Shown here piece after piece: positions 17,388 through 26,300 of a DNA stretch of 64,000 bases; position 1 is the stretch's first letter, and each line of letters opens with the position of its first letter. A program made the position numbers and the translations under genes. A model generated the notes under the pieces. That model searched no databases and was not told the origin of the DNA. It saw only the letters and a list, made by a program, of their open reading frames with translations. This DNA is from Granulosicoccus sp964390335 (GTDB lineage: Bacteria > Pseudomonadota > Gammaproteobacteria > Granulosicoccales > Granulosicoccaceae): assembly GCA_964390335.1 (NCBI GenBank), contig CAYMHU010000012.1, forward strand, positions 1 to 64,000. Direction: 5' to 3'.

Positions 17388-17702
17388 TTAATTCAATTTA
17401 ATCTGTACATCCACACCAGCTGCTAAATCCAGCTTCATCAACGCATCAACTGTTTTTTCAGTTGGGTCAACAATGTCCATTAGTCGCTTGTGCGTACGCA
17501 GTTCGTACTGATCACGCGCGTCTTTATTCACGTGTGGAGAAATCAGCACAGTGAAACGCTCCTTCTTGCTAGGCAATGGGATTGGACCCAAAACACGTGC
17601 ACCAGTGCGCTTTGCTGTTTCTAAAATTTCTTTAGCTGAACGATCAATTAAACGGTGATCGAATGCTTTCAGACGAATGCGAATTGTTTGACTAGATGCC
17701 AT
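17388..17702 (-). CDS. rpsJ: 30S ribosomal protein S10 (NusE)
   Basis: Head protein of the small subunit, also the NusE factor that binds NusB in antitermination and NusG in transcription-translation coupling. It is 104 aa. The segment RIRLKAFDHRLID at the start and the GPIPLPSKKERFTVL block are diagnostic. It is co-directional with tufA (5 bp apart) and is followed by a strong terminator rather than by rplC, so here it is the last gene of the str operon. Confidence 0.97.
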   Translation of the reverse strand: MASSQTIRIRLKAFDHRLIDRSAKEILETAKRTGARVLGPIPLPSKKERFTVLISPHVNKDARDQYELRTHKRLMDIVDPTEKTVDALMKLDLAAGVDVQIKLN

Positions 17703-17707
17703 ATTTA

Positions 17708-18898
17708 TTACTCAAGAATTTTAGCTACAACGCCCGCACCGACTGTACGGCCACCTTCACGAATCGCAAAACGCAAACCGTCTTCCATCGCTATCGGGTT
17801 GATCAATGTAACCGTGATCTTCACGTTGTCACCAGGCATCACCATCTCGGTACCTGATGGCAGCTCTACCGCACCCGTTACATCAGTAGTACGGAAGTAG
17901 AACTGAGGACGGTAGTTACTGAAAAATGGTGTGTGACGACCACCTTCATCTTTACCCAATACGTAGATCTCGGCTTCGAACTTCACGTGCGGCGTAATAG
18001 TACCAACGTGGCTCAGTACCTGACCGCGCTCTACTTCTTCTCGCTTCGTACCACGCAACAGAACACCCACGTTATCACCTGCTTCACCTTGATCTAGCAG
18101 CTTGCGGAACATCTCTACACCCGTAACCGTGGTCTTCGTGGTGTCTTTGATTCCAACGATTTCGATTTCTTCACCCACCTTAACCACACCACGCTCGACT
18201 CGACCCGTTACGACCGTTCCGCGACCTGAGATCGAGAACACGTCTTCGATTGGCATCAGGAAGGGCTGATCAACTGGACGCTCTGGCATGGGGATGTAGT
18301 TATCCAACGCTTCCGTCAGCTTGGCAATCGATGGACGACCGATCTCGCTCGTGTCGCCTTCTATCGCTTTTAATGCAGAACCTGTGATGATGGGCGTGTC
18401 GTCGCCCGGGAATTCGTAGCTATCGAGCAGCTCACGCACTTCCATTTCAACAAGCTCTAATAGCTCGGCATCATCAACCATGTCCGCTTTGTTCAGGTAC
18501 ACAACGATGTACGGTACACCAACCTGACGTGCCAGCAGGATGTGCTCACGGGTTTGTGGCATCGGGCCATCGGCTGCCGATACAACCAATATAGCGCCGT
18601 CCATCTGTGCTGCACCCGTGATCATGTTCTTCACATAATCCGCGTGTCCCGGGCAATCTACGTGCGCGTAGTGACGGCTCTCGGTTTCGTACTCTACGTG
18701 CGCTGTGGCGATCGTTATACCGCGCGCTTTTTCTTCTGGCGCGTTATCGATCTGGTCGTAGGCTTTGGCCTCACCACCCATCGCTTCGGCCTGACAGATT
18801 GTCAATGCCGCTGTTAATGTGGTCTTACCGTGGTCAACGTGGCCAATTGTGCCTACGTTTACGTGCGGTTTATTACGTTCAAATTTTTCTTTAGACAC
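17708..18898 (-). CDS. tufA: elongation factor Tu, first copy
   Basis: GTPase that carries aminoacyl-tRNA to the ribosome. It is 396 aa with the G1 motif GHVDHGKT (residues about 19-26), DCPGH, and NKAD in order, followed by the two beta-barrel domains. The start codon is GTG. Its nucleotide sequence appears identical to the second copy at 35359-36549 except for the first base of the start codon and the third base of codon 3; flanking sequence is unrelated. It lies between fusA and rpsJ. Recurrent gene conversion is the likely reason for the identity. Confidence 0.98.
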   Translation of the reverse strand: MSKEKFERNKPHVNVGTIGHVDHGKTTLTAALTICQAEAMGGEAKAYDQIDNAPEEKARGITIATAHVEYETESRHYAHVDCPGHADYVKNMITGAAQMDGAILVVSAADGPMPQTREHILLARQVGVPYIVVYLNKADMVDDAELLELVEMEVRELLDSYEFPGDDTPIITGSALKAIEGDTSEIGRPSIAKLTEALDNYIPMPERPVDQPFLMPIEDVFSISGRGTVVTGRVERGVVKVGEEIEIVGIKDTTKTTVTGVEMFRKLLDQGEAGDNVGVLLRGTKREEVERGQVLSHVGTITPHVKFEAEIYVLGKDEGGRHTPFFSNYRPQFYFRTTDVTGAVELPSGTEMVMPGDNVKITVTLINPIAMEDGLRFAIREGGRTVGAGVVAKILE

Positions 18899-18995
18899 CT
18901 GTCACCCTCATTCATTCAACAGCCGCCCGCGCGGCTGGTAGGTTGCGAATCATACAGTACCTAGCGTTTTTTCGCAGGCTCCTGCTACAAATACG

Positions 18996-21083
18996 TTACA
19001 AATTCAGTACGTTTTTAGCGACCGCCGCGCTTGGAACCTCGTAACGGTCAAATTCCATTGAGTAAACCGCCCGGCCCTGCGTGGCTGAACGTAAATCGTT
19101 GGAGTAGCCAAACATCTCGGCCAGCGGCACATCGGCGCGCACAACCTTGCCTGCAGGCTGGTCTTCCATACCGTGGACCACACCGCGTCGACGATTAATA
19201 TCGCCCATGACGTCACCCATATAGTCTTCCGGGGTCACGACTTCAACCTTCATTATTGGTTCGAGCAGCGCTGGTGTGGCTTTAAGGGTTGCTTCGCGGA
19301 AGCCCATGGAGCCAGCGATTTTAAACGCCATTTCGTTGGAATCCACATCATGGTACGAGCCGTCGTATAGGGTTACACGCACATCCACCATTGGATAACC
19401 CCCGAGCACACCGTTACCCAGCTGATCCCGGACACCCTGCTCTACAGCAGGAATGTATTCTTTGGGGATGGCTGCGCCAACAATTTCACTGACGAACTCG
19501 AACCCTGCGCCACGCTCCATTGGCTCAACACGTAACCACACGTGCCCGTATTGCCCGCTGCCCCCGGTTTGGCGCACAAATTTACCTTCAGCCTCCACCG
19601 AAGTGGTGATGGTTTCGCGATAGGACACCTGCGGGTTGCCGACGTTAGCGGCCACGGAAAATTCACGCTTTAATCTGTCAACGATAATATCAAGGTGCAG
19701 CTCACCCATACCGCTGATAATGGTCTGCCCTGAATCTTCATCCGTGCGTACCCTAAAAGAGGGATCTTCACGCGACAGGCGACCCAACGCAGTTGCCATC
19801 TTTTCCTGATCGGCAAGCGTTTTGGGCTCCACGGCAACCGAGATAACCGGCTCCGGAAATTCCATTTTTTCCAATGTGATGGGATCTTTTTGCGTACATA
19901 AAGTATCGCCAGTCACCACTTCTTTCATACCCACCAATGCGGCAATATCACCGGCGTACATTTCTTTAATTTCTTCGCGATTGTTCGCATGCATTTGCAA
20001 CAAGCGACCAATACGCTCTTTTTTACCGCGCACCGGATTGAACACCATGTCACCGGTTTTGACCGAACCTGAATACACGCGCACAAACGCTAACGAACCA
20101 ACATGGGTATCGTTGGCGATCTTGAACACCAGGCCTGCGAACGGTGCTTTATCATCGGGTGCACGCGTGGCGATTTTATCATCACCGACAATGCCACTAA
20201 CGGGCGGTATGTCATCGGGTGCAGGTAAATAATCAACGATGCTATCAAGCAAAGATTGCACGCCTTTGTTCTTGAATGCTGAACCACACATAGACGGTAC
20301 AATTTCTCCGGCAATGGTGCGTGCACGTAAACCGGCTTTTATTTGTGCGTTATCAATGGAGCCGTTCTCAAGATACGCATCCATGAGTTCGTCGCTGGCT
20401 TCAGCCGCTGCTTCCATCATTTGCTCACGATATAAAGCGGCATCGTCCGCAAGATCGGCGGGGATATCTTGTTCTTCGTACGTTATACCCAGATCTTCTT
20501 TGTTCCAGATAATGGCTTTCATTCGCATTAAATCGACAATACCGACAAAGGTGTCCTCTGCACCAATCGGCAACTGCAATAGCACCGGTGTTGCACCTAA
20601 GCGTTCTTTGATTTGATCCATTACGCGAAAAAAATCGGCACCAATGCGATCCATCTTATTAACAAAAGCTAAGCGCGGTACGTTGTATTTATTGGCTTGA
20701 CGCCAAACGGTTTCGGACTGGGGTTCAACGCCACCTACAGAATCAAATACGGCAACCGCACCATCCAGAACACGTAACGATCGTTCTACTTCGATGGTGA
20801 AGTCGATATGGCCCGGGGTGTCGATGATATTGATACGGTGTTTTTTACGATCGCCATCCATGCCACTCCAAAAACACGTGGTAGCAGCGGATGTTATCGT
20901 GATGCCGCGCTCCTGCTCTTGCTCCATCCAATCCATGGTTGCAGCGCCATCATGCACCTCACCTATTCGATGCGAGACGCCGGTGTAATACAGGATGCGT
21001 TCGGTGGTGGTCGTTTTGCCGGCATCAATATGAGCCATGATGCCGACATTTCGATATAAGGAGAGTGGTGTGGAACGTGCCAC
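18996..21083 (-). CDS. fusA: elongation factor G
   Basis: GTPase that drives ribosomal translocation and, with RRF, recycling. It is 695 aa. The G1 motif AHIDAGKTTT lies at about residues 17-26, and DTPGH and NKMDRIGA follow. Domains II-V continue to the end, including GGSGQYGHVW. The start codon is GTG, followed by ARSTPLSLYRNVGIM. It is in the str operon between rpsG and tufA. Confidence 0.98.
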   Translation of the reverse strand: MARSTPLSLYRNVGIMAHIDAGKTTTTERILYYTGVSHRIGEVHDGAATMDWMEQEQERGITITSAATTCFWSGMDGDRKKHRINIIDTPGHIDFTIEVERSLRVLDGAVAVFDSVGGVEPQSETVWRQANKYNVPRLAFVNKMDRIGADFFRVMDQIKERLGATPVLLQLPIGAEDTFVGIVDLMRMKAIIWNKEDLGITYEEQDIPADLADDAALYREQMMEAAAEASDELMDAYLENGSIDNAQIKAGLRARTIAGEIVPSMCGSAFKNKGVQSLLDSIVDYLPAPDDIPPVSGIVGDDKIATRAPDDKAPFAGLVFKIANDTHVGSLAFVRVYSGSVKTGDMVFNPVRGKKERIGRLLQMHANNREEIKEMYAGDIAALVGMKEVVTGDTLCTQKDPITLEKMEFPEPVISVAVEPKTLADQEKMATALGRLSREDPSFRVRTDEDSGQTIISGMGELHLDIIVDRLKREFSVAANVGNPQVSYRETITTSVEAEGKFVRQTGGSGQYGHVWLRVEPMERGAGFEFVSEIVGAAIPKEYIPAVEQGVRDQLGNGVLGGYPMVDVRVTLYDGSYHDVDSNEMAFKIAGSMGFREATLKATPALLEPIMKVEVVTPEDYMGDVMGDINRRRGVVHGMEDQPAGKVVRADVPLAEMFGYSNDLRSATQGRAVYSMEFDRYEVPSAAVAKNVLNL

Positions 21084-21115
21084 GGTAAACCCTGGTCAGT
21101 TACACACAACTAGCA

Positions 21116-21586
21116 CTACCAACGGTAGTGAGAGAATGCTTTGTTTGCTTCAGCCATGCGATGAACATCATCGCGCTTCTTTACAGCGGTGCCGCGCTTT
21201 TCAGCAGCGTCGGACAGTTCACCAGCGAGTTTCAACATCATGGATTTTTCACCGCGCTTACGCGCAGCTTCGATAACCCAACGCATGGCTAACGCGTTAC
21301 GGCGAACCGGACGAACTTCAACCGGAACCTGATACGTTGCACCACCTACTCGACGAGATTTAACTTCTACCGCGGGGCTAACGTTTTCTAACGCAACTTC
21401 TAATGTTTCGAGCGGATCAGCTGATCCTTTTTCCTTCATGACATCTAACGCGCCATAGATTACGCGTTCAGCAACGGCTTTCTTACCGTCGAGCATCATG
21501 ATATTGATAAATTTGGCGAGTTTGACACTACCGTACTTAGGATCCGGCAGGATTTCGCGTTTTGGGGCTTCGCTTCTACGTGACAT
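21116..21586 (-). CDS. rpsG: 30S ribosomal protein S7
   Basis: Primary 16S rRNA-binding protein that organises the head and contacts E-site tRNA. In E. coli it represses the str operon. It is 156 aa, begins MSRRSEAPKREILPDP and contains the conserved RVGGATYQVPVEVRPVRRNAL block. ATG start, 14 bp after rpsL. Confidence 0.98.
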   Translation of the reverse strand: MSRRSEAPKREILPDPKYGSVKLAKFINIMMLDGKKAVAERVIYGALDVMKEKGSADPLETLEVALENVSPAVEVKSRRVGGATYQVPVEVRPVRRNALAMRWVIEAARKRGEKSMMLKLAGELSDAAEKRGTAVKKRDDVHRMAEANKAFSHYRW

Positions 21587-21600
21587 GTTCTGCTAATTCC

Positions 21601-21975
21601 TTAAGATTTCGGCTTCTTGGCGCCATACTTCGAGCGACCCTGACGACGTGAATCAACGCCTTGGGTATCCAGGCTACCGCGAACAGTGTGGTAGCGAACA
21701 CCGGGTAAATCCTTAACACGACCACCACGGATAAGTACAACCGAGTGCTCTTGCAGGTTGTGACCTTCACCGCCGATGTAGGACGTTACTTCAAAACCAT
21801 TGGTCAACCTGACACGAGCCACCTTACGCATCGCCGAATTTGGCTTTTTAGGAGTGGTGGTATAAACGCGTGTGCAAACACCACGACGCTGAGGACAGGC
21901 TTGCAGTGCCGGTACATTGGACTTCTCGGCCTTGCGTTTGCGCGGTTTGCGCACCAATTGGTTGATCGTTGCCAT
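21601..21975 (-). CDS. rpsL: 30S ribosomal protein S12
   Basis: Decoding-centre protein of 124 aa. TTTPKKPNSA (with Lys43) and GRVKDLPGVRYH (Lys88 and the aspartate methylthiolated in many bacteria) are the wild-type forms, so streptomycin sensitivity at this gene is expected. It is the first gene of the str operon and follows a terminator hairpin about 80 bp upstream. Confidence 0.98.
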   Translation of the reverse strand: MATINQLVRKPRKRKAEKSNVPALQACPQRRGVCTRVYTTTPKKPNSAMRKVARVRLTNGFEVTSYIGGEGHNLQEHSVVLIRGGRVKDLPGVRYHTVRGSLDTQGVDSRRQGRSKYGAKKPKS

Positions 21976-22058
21976 TAACTAACCGTCTGTAACTTAAGTC
22001 ATTTCTGTTCTACCGTAGCAACACGCTATGGCAGTAAATCTGTATTCCGGAATGAAAG

Positions 22059-22084
22059 ACAGGCCGCATGAGCGGCCTGTTTTC
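22059..22084 (-). terminator. terminator between the aminotransferase gene and rpsL
   Basis: A 9-bp perfect stem (ACAGGCCGC with GCGGCCTGT, four-base loop) lies between the aminotransferase stop codon and rpsL. The T-tract is short on the minus strand (CTTTC). It separates the rpoBC-aminotransferase unit from the str operon, so rpsL probably has its own promoter in the roughly 80 bp that follow. Confidence 0.65.
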
Positions 22085-22126
22085 GAGCTGCGGAATTATA
22101 GGCAATTGCAATTTGTCTGTCAACTA

Positions 22127-23254
22127 CTACAACTGCGCTAACGCCTGCTCTAGGCTCTGTACGGTGCGATCTACGTTTTTCAGTTTATCCAACCCGAATA
22201 ACCCCAATCGAAACGTACGAAAATCATCACCTTCGTTAACCATCAATGGCACACCGGCTGCAACTTGTAACCCTATTTCTTTAAACTTTTGCCCACTTTG
22301 CATAGCCGGATCGTCGGTATAGTTGACCACGACACCCGGCGCTTTAAAGCCCTCCGCAGCGACGCTCTTGAAACCGTTCGATTCAAGCAAAGCACGCACT
22401 TTATCGCCTAATTGTTGTTGCATTTCATGCGCTTTAGGCAGCCCAAACGCTACTGTTTCCTGCATAACATTTCGAAAAACCCGCAATGATTCCGTTGGCA
22501 TAGTTGCATGGTAGGCATGGCCACCTGATTCGTAGGCTTCCATGATTTGAAGCCATTTCTTTAAATCCATGGCAAAACTTGAGCTTTCGGTGTTATCGAT
22601 TTCGGTGCGCGCACGTTCGCTCAGCATCACCAGGCCACAACATGGTGGGCCACTCCAGCCTTTTTGCGGCGCACTAATAAGCACGTCGACTCCGGTTTTT
22701 TGCATATCGACCCAAATGGTGCCGGACGCAATGCAATCGAGCACAAATAACCCGCCAACTTCGTGCGCAGCTGCGGCCAGCGCGGCAATGTAGTCGTCGG
22801 GCAAAACCATACCGGCTGAGGTTTCAACATGCGGTGCAAACACGACGCTGGGTTGTTGTTGTTTTATCGCATCCACTGCTTCATCTATCGGTACCGGTAT
22901 GAACGGTTGATCGGGGCCTTGGTTACCGGTACGACGAGACATCAAGACATGCGCGTTATTGCTGATACCGCCGGCTTCGAGAATTTGAGTCCATCGATAG
23001 CTAAACCAGCCGTTACGAATAATCAGGCAATCTTTATCGTTAGCGAATTGCCGTGCTACCGACTCCATGCCAAACGAGCCGCTACCCGGCACAACAACAG
23101 CACTGTGCGCGTTGTAGGCGGTTTTCAAAGTTGAAGAGATATCGCGCATTACGTCTTGAAACGTAAGCGACATATGATTAAGTGCGCGATCGGTGTAGAC
23201 CACTGAGTACTCTAGTAGGCCACCCGGATCAACCGCTTCAATGAGTGAGGGCAT
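22127..23254 (-). CDS. class V PLP-dependent aminotransferase, alanine-glyoxylate type
   Basis: A fold-type I, class V aminotransferase of 375 aa. SAPQKGWSG near residue 198 carries the lysine that binds pyridoxal phosphate; DCIASG upstream supplies the cofactor-contacting aspartate, and GSGSFGMESVARQF is the cofactor phosphate-binding segment. Alanine-glyoxylate and serine-glyoxylate aminotransferases are the closest well-known relatives. The exact substrates cannot be fixed from sequence. It sits between rpoC (91 bp) and rpsL, where most gammaproteobacteria have only a short spacer, and is on the same strand. Its ribosome-binding site is weak. A glyoxylate reductase-like gene occurs elsewhere in the window, but a link is speculative. 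Confidence 0.88.
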   Translation of the reverse strand: MPSLIEAVDPGGLLEYSVVYTDRALNHMSLTFQDVMRDISSTLKTAYNAHSAVVVPGSGSFGMESVARQFANDKDCLIIRNGWFSYRWTQILEAGGISNNAHVLMSRRTGNQGPDQPFIPVPIDEAVDAIKQQQPSVVFAPHVETSAGMVLPDDYIAALAAAAHEVGGLFVLDCIASGTIWVDMQKTGVDVLISAPQKGWSGPPCCGLVMLSERARTEIDNTESSSFAMDLKKWLQIMEAYESGGHAYHATMPTESLRVFRNVMQETVAFGLPKAHEMQQQLGDKVRALLESNGFKSVAAEGFKAPGVVVNYTDDPAMQSGQKFKEIGLQVAAGVPLMVNEGDDFRTFRLGLFGLDKLKNVDRTVQSLEQALAQL

Positions 23255-23302
23255 ATTAAATATCGACTTCTTGGTTACAGCTAAGGACTACTGGGTACGA
23301 CG

Positions 23303-23330
23303 AGTCCCCTGCAGATAACCACAGGGGACT
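23303..23330 (-). terminator. hairpin after rpoC
   Basis: A 9-bp perfect stem (AGTCCCCTG with CAGGGGACT) follows the rpoC stop codon. It has no T-run on the minus strand, so it may be a transcript-stabilising or weak attenuating structure rather than a full terminator. The aminotransferase gene lies just beyond it. Confidence 0.4.
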
Positions 23331-23345
23331 TGTTACGGATGACAC

Positions 23346-26300
23346 CTACTGTGCAGCCCCATCGTCGGGCATAGAATTGCCTTCGGCCGGGGTCGCAGCA
23401 GGTGCTGGTGACATGTCATCGAGACCTTCTAGCAAAATGCTTGGCACAGCTTCTTCAGAAGTCGCTCCGGCAGCTGCGCCTGCTAGCGCTGCTTCTTGCT
23501 CGACAACTTGCTCGAACGCATCATCGATATCCAGTTTTGCACGACGCTTACGACGATCGTTATGGAACGCCAACCCAGTTCCAGCCGGAACCAGTCGACC
23601 AACGATAACGTTCTCTTTCAGACCGCGCAGATCGTCTCGTGCACCACGTACCGCTGCATCAGTTAACACGCGAGTGGTTTCCTGGAACGATGCCGCTGAG
23701 ATAAACGACTCGGTAACCAGTGATGCTTTCGTGATACCTAACAGCAGGTTTTCAAATTCTGCTGGCTGTGCATCTGGATTTTCTGCCAACAAGGCTTCGT
23801 TGATTTCTTTGACTTTGATGTAATCAACTTGTTCACCGCGCAATAAGCGCGTGTCGCCCGCCGATGAAATATCCACCTTACGTAGCATTTGTCGAATAAT
23901 GACTTCGATGTGCTTGTCGTTGATTTTTACACCCTGCAGACGATACACATCCTGGATTTCTTGCACCAGGTATCCGGCTAGTGTTTCAACGCCGCGTAAT
24001 CGCAAGATATCTTGTGGGTTAGGTTCGCCATCTGCGATGACCTCACCTTTAACCACCGATTCACCTTCAAACACATTAATGTGACGCCACTTTGGAATCA
24101 GCTCTTCATAATGTTCCTGATTTGGACCAGTAATAACTAAGCGCTGTTTACCTTTGGTCTCTTTACCGAAGCTCACCGTACCGCTGGTTTCTGCAAGGAT
24201 TGCAGGCTCTTTAGGTTTACGTGCTTCGAATAGATCAGCCACTCGTGGCAGACCACCAGTGATATCACGTGTTTTCGAAGATGCTTGCGGAATACGCGCG
24301 ATAACATCACCGATATCAACTGCAGCACCATCCTGCAAGTTAACAATGGCACCAGGCGGTAAGAAATAATGCGCTGGAATTTGCGTACCAACGTAGCATA
24401 AATCTTCGCCCTTCTTATCAACCAGCTTCACCATGGGGCGAAGGTCTTTGCTTGAACCACCACGTTGTTTATGGTCGGTGATAACGATATCCGTTAAACC
24501 GGTTATTTCATCGGTTTCAACTTTAACGGTAACCCCATCAACAAAGTCGGAGAACTTCGCAAAACCTGCTACCTCGGTGATAACCGGGTGCGTGTGAGGA
24601 TCCCAGGTTGCCAGTACTGAACCCGCTTCGATACTGTCGCCATCTTTGCTGTTAATAACCGCACCGTATGGAATCTTATAACGTTCACGTTCACGACCAT
24701 TATCGTCAACAACGCCCAGTTCAGCAGAACGCGATACCGCTACTACCTTGCCTTTCTTGTTAACAAGGTCTTTCATGTTATGGAATCGAACGCTACCTTT
24801 CGACTTCGACTCAACACTGCTGGCCGCAGCTGATCGACTTGCCGCACCACCGATGTGGAAGGTACGCATGGTCAGCTGTGTACCTGGCTCACCAATCGAT
24901 TGCGCTGCCATAACACCAACTGCTTCGCCGATGTTAATGATGTGGCCACGTGCAAGGTCACGGCCGTAACACATTGCACACACACCGTAATCTGCTTCGC
25001 ATGTGATCGCTGAACGAACAACGACTTCATCAACGCCCAGTTCTTCCAACTTGTCTACGGCCGCTTCATCCAGCAGCACGCCGGCATCCATCAACACATC
25101 GTCACTGCCTGGCTTAACAACCGGTACAGCCGTGATGCGACCCAACACACGCTCACGCAGTGGTTCAACAACATCACCACCTTCGATGATCGGCGTCATG
25201 GTTAAACCATTTTCAGTACCGCAATCGGGGTTAACAACAACCATGTCTTGTGCAACATCAACAAGACGGCGCGTCAGATACCCAGAGTTCGCGGTTTTAA
25301 GTGCGGTATCGGCCAGACCTTTACGTGCACCGTGTGTGGAGATGAAGTACTGCAGTACATTCAAACCTTCACGGAAGTTTGCAGTGATCGGCGTTTCGAT
25401 AATAGAGCCATCCGGCTTAGCCATCAGACCGCGCATACCTGCAAGCTGTCGAATCTGCGCAGCAGAACCACGCGCACCGGAATCGGCCATCATAAAGATG
25501 GAGTTAAACGAATCCTGCTCAACTGTTTCGCCTTTGGAGTCAACAACCTGTTCTGCACCCAGCTTACTCATCATTGACTTGGCTACCTGATCGTTTGCTG
25601 CAGACCAGATATCAACAACCTTGTTGTAGCGTTCGCCGTGAGTTACCAGACCTGATGCGTATTGATCTTCAATTTCACGCACTTCAGTTTCTGCCGTGCC
25701 GATAATGGTGCCCTTATCATCGGGGACCACCATGTCTTCGATACCGATTGACACACCGGCAAGTGTTGCGAAGCGAAAACCGAGATACATCAACTGATCG
25801 GCAAAAATGACACTCTCTTTTAAGCCAAGCTGGCGGTAACACAGATTGATCAGTTTCGAGATGTTTTTCTTGGTCAGATTGCAATCAACGTTTTCAAACG
25901 CCATGCCTTTGGGCAAAATCTCTGACACGATCGCCCGGCCAACGGTTGTTTCAACGCGTCGTGGCTTCTCAACCATTTCACCGGCTTCATTGGGTTCGTA
26001 ATCGGTGATACGCACAGTCACTCGCGCATGCAGATCGGCAATCTTGTTTTCATACGCACGATGACATTCAGATACATTCTGGAACACCATGCCTTCGCCT
26101 TTGGCATTCACTTTGGTTCTGGACATGTAATACAGCCCCAAAACGATATCTTGTGATGGCACGATAATCGGCTCACCATTCGCAGGCGACAGTACGTTGT
26201 TGGTGGACATCATGAGCGCACGCGCTTCCAATTGCGCTTCGATAGACAGTGGTACGTGTACCGCCATTTGGTCACCATCAAAGTCAGCATTGAATGCCGC

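Noticed and set aside
18542..18817. Plus-strand 91-codon frame found identically in both tuf genes
   Set aside because: It is an antisense frame duplicated only because the tuf genes are identical.
22059..22084. Palindrome before rpsL as an operator
   Set aside because: A GC-rich stem right after a stop codon is better explained as a terminator.
23377..25590. Long plus-strand open frames opposite rpoC
   Set aside because: They are antisense shadows of a clearly real gene, rich in Ser, Arg and Pro, with no ribosome-binding sites and no recognisable domains.
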